Source: an uncultured Bacteroidota bacterium (GTDB taxonomy: Bacteria; Bacteroidota; Bacteroidia; Chitinophagales; Saprospiraceae). Taken from it: a stretch of 32,907 nucleotides of DNA. Position numbers and translations under genes: made by a program. The notes beneath the pieces are model-generated. The model searched no databases. It was not told the origin of the DNA and saw only the letters and a list, made by a program, of their open reading frames with translations. This document shows, in pieces, positions 18,901-25,732 of the stretch. Numbering within the stretch: the first letter of the stretch is position 1; every line of letters starts with the position of its first letter. The DNA is taken from assembly GCA_903836265.1 (NCBI GenBank), contig CAILQK010000020.1, forward strand, positions 1 to 32,907. Reading direction: 5' to 3'.

Positions 18901-20655
18901 GTTTTGCAGCGTTGACGTGAATCCGTTCGGGCCCGTCCATTCGAAAGCGGGAGCGTTTCCATCTGTAATGAGCCTGACAGTCAGATTCGGATTGGTACAC
19001 GTGTAGGCGCCGCCTGTCAGGTTTACCGAAGGCGGAGTGATGCGCGGGCGCACAACAGCATTCGACACACTGGTACAACCATTGTGCAGATCGGTAACGC
19101 GCAGCGAATAGGTGCCGGGAGCGTTTACGATGGGCGTCAGTGTGGTGGCGCCTGACACAATATTACCGCCGATAAGCGTTCTCCAGAAATAGGAGTAGTT
19201 GGGTCCTGTTGATCCTGATCCTTCCAGTTGCACTTCCGTAACTATACAGGTGAGTACCTTGTCGGGTCCGGCTTCTGCAAGGGGAGGCGTCAGATTACCC
19301 GGCACCTCAAAGATGGCAGTATCACGGCAGGCAACACCCCCTTTAAAATTTTGTACAATCAATGCGTACTGTCCGGGACGGTCGGCCACTGCTGTAATGG
19401 CATTGCTGATTACCTGTCCGTCGGGATTGAGCCACTTGTACGAAACAGTATTTCCGGTGGTGGAGCCAACACCCGAGAGCGGAACCGAGGTGACAGCGCA
19501 TGTGATAGTATCGGGTTGTTGAACTACTGCTTTGGCAGGAATTCTGACGAGGGTGAAATTCACGATACTGTCGCAGCCAAGATGGGAAACAAGCGTTTCC
19601 TGAAACTGGCCCGTTTCGCAATAAATGAGGCCATTAATTTCGTAACATTCATCCTTGCACAGGTATTTGACAGGGAGAGTCACCTGATTCAGTGGAAGTA
19701 CACGAAGTGTTTGTCGCACCACACTGTCGCAGCCGATGTAGGAATCGTAAGGAGTTGAAGTGAGCGTGTAAACCCCCGGGGCAGCGAGAATCGTATGTGG
19801 TTCTTCGGGCCACTCGTAAGGAATCTGTTCATAGCATACTGTTTCGTTCTGCAGAATGGTGGGAGGAATGGGAACATTTGATACAGCAAAGCATCTGGTT
19901 ACCGGAGCAGAGCAGGCATTTGAGACCGACACACACACATTGCCGCCGGCAGTGCCGAACGTAATTTCCACAGAGTTGTTATTGCCGGTTGCAGGAAGCG
20001 TGACAACGTTGCTGCCTCCGTTGATCTTTGCTCCCGCAGGAGCCGACCATGTATAGGAAACAGCGTTGTCAACCGGAGGAATCGAGTAGGTATCTGTTCC
20101 CTGGGGGCATACCGCCGGATTCCCGGTGATCTGGTCAACCGTACCCAGCGGTGGCGCAACCGTTGAGCCGCTTATGACAGAAATTGAGTAGGAACACATG
20201 GAACCATTGTAGCCGTCCACAACCAGCTGGTAACGGCGTCCGATTACCAGCCCGGCGGCCTGAATCAGAAAAGCACCGTTTGGATTCAGAAAAACCGGTC
20301 CGGGAGTACAGGCAATGGTGGTCAGGCAGTTTTCCAGAATAGCGGCCTCCAGGCCGGTACCTGTTGTACAAGTACCCGGAGTGATCGCGAACAGGATATT
20401 GGTGGAACCTGCAATAAAACCGAACCAGTTTGGATTCTCCACAACCAGATCACCGTGACACAATGCCGGATGAAAACCGGGTGGAGCCACAATGGAGGTG
20501 TTTCCGGTAACTCCGTTCAGATCGCAGGTAATACAGGTGGCAGCACAACTGTTGGCGAATGCCGGAGGAGCCTGGCAGGCAAACAATCCCTGGGCAAAAA
20601 GCCCGGAGATGCCTGTCAGCAATAGGGAAAAAGTAAAAATGAGCCTGTTGAGCAT
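15973..20655 (-). CDS. Giant T9SS-secreted surface protein with Ig-like, SprB and HYR repeats
   Basis: I chose the ATG at 20655 (1560 residues), because it gives a normal signal peptide (MLNRLIFTFSLLLTG...LFAQ); an in-frame ATG 60 bases upstream would bury it. Order of parts: a Cys-rich N-terminal region to about residue 375; roughly five Ig/PKD-like units with FxWTGPNGF motifs to about 780; about seven SprB-type units (about 780-1228) with repeated YxYxWSxGST and GxYTVTVTDxxGC phrases; a HYR-like segment (about 1228-1390) with TATDNSGNVVHDTITVKIVD; and a C-terminal sorting domain with IRIFPNPANNWITV and GLYNVMINSG. SprB repeats are known from the Flavobacterium gliding adhesin. The protein probably acts in adhesion or gliding at the cell surface. 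Thr/Gly/Asn/Ser-rich with many Cys pairs. Confidence 0.9.
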   Translation of the reverse strand: MLNRLIFTFSLLLTGISGLFAQGLFACQAPPAFANSCAATCITCDLNGVTGNTSIVAPPGFHPALCHGDLVVENPNWFGFIAGSTNILFAITPGTCTTGTGLEAAILENCLTTIACTPGPVFLNPNGAFLIQAAGLVIGRRYQLVVDGYNGSMCSYSISVISGSTVAPPLGTVDQITGNPAVCPQGTDTYSIPPVDNAVSYTWSAPAGAKINGGSNVVTLPATGNNNSVEITFGTAGGNVCVSVSNACSAPVTRCFAVSNVPIPPTILQNETVCYEQIPYEWPEEPHTILAAPGVYTLTSTPYDSYIGCDSVVRQTLRVLPLNQVTLPVKYLCKDECYEINGLIYCETGQFQETLVSHLGCDSIVNFTLVRIPAKAVVQQPDTITCAVTSVPLSGVGSTTGNTVSYKWLNPDGQVISNAITAVADRPGQYALIVQNFKGGVACRDTAIFEVPGNLTPPLAEAGPDKVLTCIVTEVQLEGSGSTGPNYSYFWRTLIGGNIVSGATTLTPIVNAPGTYSLRVTDLHNGCTSVSNAVVRPRITPPSVNLTGGAYTCTNPNLTVRLITDGNAPAFEWTGPNGFTSTLQNPVVNVAGTYHVTVTNGETGCTNTDSVQVINDANPPAIAVTGGDITCNRSVATVSVSSPVPGVVFSWTGPNGFVSSQASPTTTQLGDYQVTVTSPNGCSTTSVTQVVLNTTPPSTTLGVTTHLNCNNSTINLLATSIGNPVVLSHQWTLPGGGTISTGNQAYLPVTVPGDYGIFVINTSTGCSSTANFTVYQYGPVTAETTGLTDARCYDSQDGSITAVPGGGNGVYSYQWNSGSTSGVNNNLGFGTYIVTVTDGEGCSATASATVGSPSAIDPNTSGTDQLIAGAADGTATASPSGGVPGYTFSWSSGDSTAVLTGLLPGAYTVTVTDAAGCTALETVNVNGVNCTLETRLDVTGISCNGFNNGEAMLDIQGGANPVNILWSTGDSVSAIAFLSAGQYAVTVTDSLNCQEVQTFLISEPARLQANASGTATTGSNIFDGSAAASPTGGTGAYTYSWSNGSSEQSVTNLAPGLYTVTVVDENGCEDVQVVDVEAGLCNLTADLLTSNPLCPLASNGAATVLISGSGGQYAYLWSNGSTTASAGNLPAGTHYVSVTDESGCVAVVTVELANPPSLIVIEAFSTPTSCANAPEGTAGVTVFGGTGNPVVEWDNGQTGLTVTGLQAGIYTAVATDENGCDAYTSVTVASTDQVPPVMVAGNAVVAIGPEGNVFLTQQNLNVQITDNCGFGSFTTLPNEFNCSQLGDHQVILTATDNSGNVVHDTITVKIVDNSAPSLICPPSLALCYENRQVVYQAPTASDNCLNLGGSFNLVTGLPIGSVFPVGSTTNTYSYTDANGNTGTCSFEITIFPEIVVQVDTVINDFNFQTIGAVLIDVTGGLPPLTYSWLLNGQQVSTAQDLSGSPAGEYTLVVTDDNDCSVTRTFTISNTSATENPVLADGIRIFPNPANNWITVALPGELYGLETDIQVFDMTGRRVLSEHSEGDTQIRLPLSGFPEGLYNVMINSGSVRTSRIVVLVK
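16970..18310 (-). repeat. SprB-type repeat block inside the adhesin gene
   Basis: About seven divergent units of roughly 60-90 residues share the phrases WSxGSTxxxxxxL, GxYTVTVTDxxGC and an opening Cys-x-Gly/Asp-G segment. The DNA copies have diverged, so the similarity is at protein level and there is no exact tandem array. Confidence 0.7.
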
Positions 20656-20890
20656 AATCGGTTGTTTAAAGATGAACGTGGAACTGAATACCGGATTGTT
20701 CCCCGGGATATTCATGAGGATTATTGGTCAGGTACACTTTTCTTCAGTGGAAAAACGTGAAAGCCGATACCGGAAACTGACCAGGAGGCGGAGCTGCAAT
20801 TTACAGTTCAAAAATCGGGCCACAGCAGATACTTCTGCCAGAAAATGCCATTTTAATGGAGAAATATAACCAAAAGAACGGTATTTATGG

Positions 20891-20917
20891 CATTGATTAA
20901 AGAAAAATTAATCAATG
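20891..20917. other. Perfect 10-bp inverted repeat overlapping the stop of the potassium channel gene
   Basis: CATTGATTAA at 20891-20900 and TTAATCAATG at 20908-20917 are exact inverted copies around a 7-nt A-rich loop. On the - strand the hairpin would form at the end of the channel transcript, including its stop codon (20914-20912). The stem is AT-rich and no T-run follows, so it could be a weak terminator or a protein-binding dyad. The surrounding gap (20656-20911) otherwise holds the adhesin leader region; I see no clear promoter there. Confidence 0.4.
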
Positions 20918-22006
20918 TCTGTTGTTTCCCCTGAACATATTGATTTGTTCCGGGCTGCCGAGCACCAGTATGCACAAATCGGTATCCAGAATAGTACGTG
21001 CAGCAGGGTGCAGTTCGAATCGTCCGTTCGGATAACGTACAGCAACAATGGGAGGAAGCTCCTGAGCAGTGAAACCCAACTCATCCAGGCTGAGGCCCTG
21101 ATAATCTTTTTTGATTTCTTTCACAGGAATTTCTTCCAGCACGAGGTCGTGAGGCTGCATATTGGCGAGCAGACTGATATATTCGATCAGATCGGGTCTT
21201 TTGGCGAGATTTGCCATAAAAAAACCTCCTATTCTTTCGGGAAGCACCACGTGGTCTGCGCCTGCACGATAGAGCTTGAGTTCGTCGGCAGGCCTGGTGG
21301 CCCGGGCTATTATCTTGATTTGCGGATTCATGCTCCGGGCTGTTATCACTCCCGACAGGTTGTTGGCCATTTCCGGGAGCGTCAGGATGAGCGTACCCGC
21401 TTTGCGGATACCGGCATTTTCCAGGATGAAATCCTCTGTGGCATCGCCTTCAATAAACAGGTAATCTGATTCCTGTACAAGCCAGTGAACCCTTTTGGCG
21501 TCGGACTCGATAATTACAAACGGTGTTTTCTGCTTCTGAAGTTCGTTACATACCTCGCCGCCGTGCCTGCCAAAGCCGCATATTATTGTGTGTCCGTTTA
21601 ATTCGCCGATGCGATCCATGATATTCAACTCCATAAAGACATGCCGGATTTCAGCATCTGCGAAGATACTGAAAATGGTTGAAACCGAAAATGTAAACAG
21701 ACCGATGTTGAACAGGACGAGAAACGAGGTGAACACCCTGCCCTCGTGGCTCAGTGGTATCACCTCTCCAAATCCCACCGTTGACAGAGTGATGAGACTC
21801 ATGTAGTAGGAGTCGAACCAGGACGAGCCCTCCACAATACGGTAACCCAACATTCCGGCCACAACTGCTACTGCCATCCAGATGATAGCCACGCGCAGCC
21901 GTTTGATAGCTGAAAAGACAATTTTTCGGTTTGAGGCCCGAGCCCTGGACAAGTCAGGCAGCCTGAAAAGCCATACAAGCAACCTGAGTGAAGCGAGCAT
22001 ATTCAT
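20912..22006 (-). CDS. Two-helix potassium channel with cytoplasmic RCK (TrkA-N/TrkA-C) domains
   Basis: The protein has 364 residues. Two membrane helices (about 37-56 and 91-115) flank a pore loop with the filter TVGFGE (76-81), a variant of the usual TVGYGD. An RCK N domain follows (about 138-260), with a Rossmann nucleotide loop CGFGRHGG (143-150) and the acidic strand end FVIIESD. A TrkA-C domain completes it (about 275-364, with LDELGFTAQELPPIVAVRYPNG). The architecture matches MthK/Kch-like channels gated by cytosolic ligands such as Ca2+ or nucleotides. Its ATG at 22006 shares one base with the TGA of the upstream lipase gene (TGATG), which suggests translational coupling; a second ATG at 22000 is possible. 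Confidence 0.93.
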   Translation of the reverse strand: MNMLASLRLLVWLFRLPDLSRARASNRKIVFSAIKRLRVAIIWMAVAVVAGMLGYRIVEGSSWFDSYYMSLITLSTVGFGEVIPLSHEGRVFTSFLVLFNIGLFTFSVSTIFSIFADAEIRHVFMELNIMDRIGELNGHTIICGFGRHGGEVCNELQKQKTPFVIIESDAKRVHWLVQESDYLFIEGDATEDFILENAGIRKAGTLILTLPEMANNLSGVITARSMNPQIKIIARATRPADELKLYRAGADHVVLPERIGGFFMANLAKRPDLIEYISLLANMQPHDLVLEEIPVKEIKKDYQGLSLDELGFTAQELPPIVAVRYPNGRFELHPAARTILDTDLCILVLGSPEQINMFRGNNRH

Positions 22007-23325
22007 CAGTCAAATACGCCCACCACAATACCCTCTGAAGATTTTATATTTCTCACATTGAGTTTGCGCTGGTTCATGACAAGCGGAATAGTCTGGGAAG
22101 GTGTTGTCGGGAAGAACATATCTACTCCGTTCAGAAAGGAGAAACCGCCGAATGCCCCCACCGGAGAAAGTTCGGTTACACCATCGCCATCATCGTACAG
22201 GAAGTAGGTAATGGCTGTTTTGGACGGACTGGCATACTGCGGGGTTGACAATACCGAGTTGCTGACGGTGAGGGTATCCCGGCCATTCACTACTGCCTGG
22301 CTGCCTGAAAATACGTTGAGGACCGACTGGCCCTGCGTGTTGGGCAGTCCTGCCAGCAACAAACCGGCCAGTGATGGCGGTGGCGGGATAGTCCTCAGAT
22401 AGACAAAACTGTTCAGGTGAGTAATCGGCTCCCTGAAATAGTGGATAGTGCGCTGTCCGGGTGACGCCGGTATGGCCACAAATTCGAAAGTGGTGCTGGC
22501 CTTGATATTTTCAGGGCCCCATTTTCCTGATGCATCTGTGGTAAAGGTAAAGTCCGGAGTTGTTTTTACCCGTTCGCCGGTTGCCGGATCAGTTTCCCAT
22601 ATCTGCACCGTTGCGCCGGCGAGCGGAGTATTCTCTCCGAAATAAAGAACTTTCCCGGCCACACACACCAGCGGGCCCTGAACCTTGATTTCAGTAGTTG
22701 GGGGGAGTGTATTGTGAAAAAACTGCCAGACAGCGGAGAATGACTCCGCGCTGGTAGCCACCTGATAATGGTCTTTTCCACTCAGCTGTACATTCTGTGC
22801 TCCGGAAATATTGCCTCCCTGAACAATCTCGTCCTCTGTACTCCATATATTCAGGGTCGGCTCGGTTCCGCCCGGTCCGGCAGCTGATGTCTGAACGGAG
22901 GATCCGATGTGTACATATCCGTCAACTTTGGCAGCTCTTGCAGGATCAGACAGGTAGGTATAGCAAACACCACCACCGGCGCTGTGACCCATCAGACGCA
23001 CCTGCGAGGCACCTGTTTCCTGCAAAACCTGATCAATAAACTGGTCGAGCAATTGCGGAGTATTGCCGCCGAGCTGATTTAGACTGTTCCAGTCGAAGGC
23101 ATAAATAAGCTTGCTTTTGTAACCGTTGGTATGAAACAGCTGCTGGAATTTCGTCCAGGTATCGCCGGATGCCAGAAACCCGTGTACCATGACAACCGGA
23201 TAGAAACAGGTATCACAACCTGTTGGTGTGGCCGGAACCTCCCTCTCTTCAGCCAGATCCGCTGTGCCGGGCAATGAACTGCAGGATAACATCAAAAGGG
23301 CAATGAAAATGTAAATCAGTCGCAT
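22006..23325 (-). CDS. Lipase-like alpha/beta-hydrolase lipoprotein
   Basis: The ATG at 23325 (439 residues) begins a lipoprotein signal with LLMLSC (Cys15); the longer frame to 23370 adds a polar stretch that would spoil the signal. The hydrolase domain (about 40-215) shows VMVHGF (oxyanion hole), the nucleophile elbow GHSAGGG with Ser115, a probable acid Asp165 in STEDE, and a probable catalytic His186 in GKDHYQ. This matches triacylglycerol lipase/esterase relatives such as LipA/EstA of Bacillus and Pseudomonas lipases. The remaining 220 residues look like a beta-rich domain starting with a carboxypeptidase-regulatory-like fold (GKVLYFGENTPLAGATVQIWE). It probably acts at the outer membrane on esters or lipids; the substrate is unknown. 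Its stop overlaps the start of the potassium channel gene by one base. Confidence 0.88.
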   Translation of the reverse strand: MRLIYIFIALLMLSCSSLPGTADLAEEREVPATPTGCDTCFYPVVMVHGFLASGDTWTKFQQLFHTNGYKSKLIYAFDWNSLNQLGGNTPQLLDQFIDQVLQETGASQVRLMGHSAGGGVCYTYLSDPARAAKVDGYVHIGSSVQTSAAGPGGTEPTLNIWSTEDEIVQGGNISGAQNVQLSGKDHYQVATSAESFSAVWQFFHNTLPPTTEIKVQGPLVCVAGKVLYFGENTPLAGATVQIWETDPATGERVKTTPDFTFTTDASGKWGPENIKASTTFEFVAIPASPGQRTIHYFREPITHLNSFVYLRTIPPPPSLAGLLLAGLPNTQGQSVLNVFSGSQAVVNGRDTLTVSNSVLSTPQYASPSKTAITYFLYDDGDGVTELSPVGAFGGFSFLNGVDMFFPTTPSQTIPLVMNQRKLNVRNIKSSEGIVVGVFD

Positions 23326-23484
23326 GTTGGTCAGTTTTTTCCTGTTCAGGTGACAAATATCAGAAATCACGCAACAATAAACAAAAAATTGCCCGTTCAG
23401 TTTAAAAATACCATTTTATTCGCTTTTGACAAAAAACTGTGCAGCCCGGGAAACAGCAGAATGTCGAACCGCGAACGGTCATAA

Positions 23485-25185
23485 TCAGGACGGGGAGGCA
23501 GCATTTGTATTTACTGAAGGGAGTCCGGACTGGTGAACAGATTTGACTGCGCGTCCGGAGGGGTCATTCATTTGCCGGAATGACTTGTCCCAGGCAAGTG
23601 CTGCCGGCGTGGAGCAAGCAACGGAAGGTACCGATGGCACACATGCGGCGGCGGCATCTGACGGAAAGTGCTGGCTGAAGATACTTCTGTAATAGTATTC
23701 CTCTTTGCTCATGGGCGGGTTCACCGGGAAGCGGAATCGTGCGTTTGCCAGCTCCTCACCGGATACAGACAGTGCGGTGACAGTTTTGAGCGTATCAATC
23801 CAGTTGTACCCTACTCCATCCGAGAACTGCTCTTTTTGTCTCCAGGCAATTTCCGGAGGCAGCAAATCTTCGAACGCCTTTCTGAGCAGCCATTTTTCTA
23901 TTTTTCCGTCTGCAGGGCGCTTTGCCTCCGGATTTTGTCGCATGGCTACATCCATGAATTCCTTGTCGAGGAAAGGAACGCGACCTTCCACCCCCCATGC
24001 GGCGAGCGACTTGTTAGCTCTCAGGCAGTCGTACAGGTGCAATTTTTCCAGTTTTCTCACTGTCTCCTCATGGAATGAGCGGGCATCAGGTGCCTTGTGG
24101 AAATACAGGTAGCCGCCGAAAAGTTCATCAGAACCTTCACCCGACAGTACCATCTTGATGCCCATGGATTTAATTACGCGTGCCATCAGATACATGGGCG
24201 TGGAAGCGCGAACAGTTGTCACATCATAGGTCTCCAGGTGATAAATCACATCCCTGATCGCATCCAGTCCTTCCTGAATGGTGAAATGTATCTCGTGATG
24301 TACTGTATTCAGGTGATCAGCCATGACGCGGGCTGCCGCCAGATCGGGCGACCCCTTCAGTCCGACGGCAAAAGAATGCAACCGGGGCCACCATGCCTCG
24401 GTACCGCTGTCCGATTCTATTCTTCGCGGAGCATATTTGCTGGCAACAGCGGCGATAATGGACGAATCCAGTCCGCCCGAAAGCAAAACACCATAAGGCA
24501 CATCAGACATCAGCTGTCGCCTCACAGCACTCATGAGTGACGAACGGATTTCATCAATATCCGCCGGGTTGTCTTTTACAGCATTATAGTCGGTCCAGTC
24601 GCGGTGGTACCACCGAACCGGCTCGTTGCCGGTCCTGCTGTCGAGAAAATGACCGGGTGGAAACTCCTCAATCCGGCGGCAGACTCCCTCAAGTGCCTTC
24701 AGTTCGGAAGCCACATAAAAATAACCGTGCTGATCCCACCCCATGTACAAAGGAATGATACCGATGTGATCGCGGGCAATCAGCCACGAATCTGTACGCA
24801 GGTCATAGAGTGCGAATGCAAAAATACCATTCAGTTCCTCCAGGAAACCGGTACCTTTTTCGTTGTAGAGAGCAAGGATGACTTCGCAGTCTGATTCAGT
24901 GGAAAATTCATATTTGCCCCCGAAGCGCGCTCTGATTGCCCGATGATTGTAAATTTCACCATTTACAGCAAGTACTACCTGCCGGTCGGGAGTGTAAAGC
25001 GGCTGACCTCCCGAGGCCGGATCTACAATTGCCAGTCTTTCATGCGCCAGAACTGCCTTGTCGCAGCTGAAAACACCGCTCCAGTCGGGTCCCCTGTGAC
25101 GCAACAGCCTGGACATGGAGAGCACCTGACTTCTCAGTACATCGCCCTCGTTGCGGGCGGAAAACAAACCAACAAATCCACACAT
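23485..25185 (-). CDS. asnB: Asparagine synthetase B (glutamine-hydrolysing)
   Basis: The ATG at 25185 is required because the N-terminal nucleophile must be Cys2 (MCGFVGLF); the frame runs further upstream but that would inactivate the enzyme. The protein has 566 residues, close to E. coli AsnB (554). The glutaminase domain has LRHRGPD and AVNGEIYNH (74-81), plus FAFALYDLRTDSWLIARD. The synthetase domain has the ATP pyrophosphatase loop LSGGLDSS (235-242) and LSGEGSDELFGGYLYFH. The C-terminus keeps PSVACSTPAALAWDKSF and MNDPSGRAV, as in the E. coli enzyme, then a short Ser/Ala tail. It makes asparagine from aspartate, glutamine and ATP in the cytoplasm. It has its own AT-rich upstream region and is followed after 159 nt by the lipase gene. 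Confidence 0.96.
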   Translation of the reverse strand: MCGFVGLFSARNEGDVLRSQVLSMSRLLRHRGPDWSGVFSCDKAVLAHERLAIVDPASGGQPLYTPDRQVVLAVNGEIYNHRAIRARFGGKYEFSTESDCEVILALYNEKGTGFLEELNGIFAFALYDLRTDSWLIARDHIGIIPLYMGWDQHGYFYVASELKALEGVCRRIEEFPPGHFLDSRTGNEPVRWYHRDWTDYNAVKDNPADIDEIRSSLMSAVRRQLMSDVPYGVLLSGGLDSSIIAAVASKYAPRRIESDSGTEAWWPRLHSFAVGLKGSPDLAAARVMADHLNTVHHEIHFTIQEGLDAIRDVIYHLETYDVTTVRASTPMYLMARVIKSMGIKMVLSGEGSDELFGGYLYFHKAPDARSFHEETVRKLEKLHLYDCLRANKSLAAWGVEGRVPFLDKEFMDVAMRQNPEAKRPADGKIEKWLLRKAFEDLLPPEIAWRQKEQFSDGVGYNWIDTLKTVTALSVSGEELANARFRFPVNPPMSKEEYYYRSIFSQHFPSDAAAACVPSVPSVACSTPAALAWDKSFRQMNDPSGRAVKSVHQSGLPSVNTNAASPS

Positions 25186-25362
25186 AAACAATTGTTTAAT
25201 CGTTACCAAAAACGAAAATTAGTTAGCATATTGCTAATTAATTAATACAAAATTAGACATAATTTTAAAATAAAAAGCATTTATTTAAAAATGTGCTCAA
25301 AGAATACAAATTTGCTCCGGTTCCGGCCGGTCAGGGTTGGCACTTTCAATGAAATTTACATG
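25186..25362 (-). promoter_or_regulatory. AT-rich upstream region of asnB with a possible -7 element
   Basis: This stretch is strongly AT-rich compared with its neighbours. On the - strand TAATTTTG at 25255-25248 matches the Bacteroidota -7 consensus TAnnTTTG, 63 nt before the asnB start. I do not find a TTTG/TTG -33 box at the expected 19-21 nt spacing, so this is a weak call. Confidence 0.3.
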
Positions 25363-25396
25363 AAAAAAAGCCCCCGTTTTGCTCAGAAACGGGGGC
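25363..25396 (-). terminator. Rho-independent terminator, - strand
   Basis: A perfect 10-bp stem (GCCCCCGTTT at 25370-25379 and AAACGGGGGC at 25387-25396) with a 7-nt loop is followed, reading the - strand, by seven T (25369-25363). It would end transcripts coming from the caspase and two-component genes, 337 nt after the kinase stop. In the + direction there is no T-run. Confidence 0.88.
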
Positions 25397-25732
25397 CAAT
25401 AAACCTGATTTACTTCTAAACTTGAAAAGTAACTCCAGGAACCTAGATAATAACCTGTTAGACTAATAGGAAAACTTGATAATAATCTGGCTGAAGGACC
25501 AGTTTACATTTGGTGTTTCCGTTTTCGCATCGCTGTTGCAGATGGGCAACGATTGGGTTCGATCTGATATATTGTTTCAGTGGTTTTGTACGGCGCCATA
25601 CAGGACACAAGGCTTTGTCCCCTTGCAAACAACTGTTGCAAAAGTGTAACAAAAAAAACAAACCCATACGGCCTATTTATTGGTTGGCAGTTTTGGCAGT
25701 GTGGTTGGCAACGAAAATTAGTACTCGGTAAT
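25397..25732. other. 336-nt gap between the sensor kinase stop and the terminator
   Basis: No gene is supported here; open frames of 60-100 codons lack family likeness, signals or sensible starts. Visible structure: GGTTGGCA occurs twice at about 25682-25709 around TTTTGGCAG; two TTGCAA palindromes near 25623-25640; and a short imperfect hairpin around GGACACAAGGCTTTGTCC (25602-25619). It would form a long 3' untranslated region of the kinase transcript or hold a small RNA; neither is demonstrated. Confidence 0.4.

Noticed and set aside
23437-23456. Possible terminator after asnB
   Set aside because: The stem is only 4 bp (CTGT/ACAG) with a 12-nt loop, although T residues follow on the - strand.
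23485-23660. Ser/Ala-rich C-terminus of AsnB as an unusual extension
   Set aside because: Most of it matches the conserved C-terminal segment of E. coli-type AsnB (PSVACST, DPSGRAV); only about a dozen residues are extra.
25458-25667. Short - strand open frame after the sensor kinase
   Set aside because: Low-complexity translation, no start context or family likeness; an overlapping frame is equally open.
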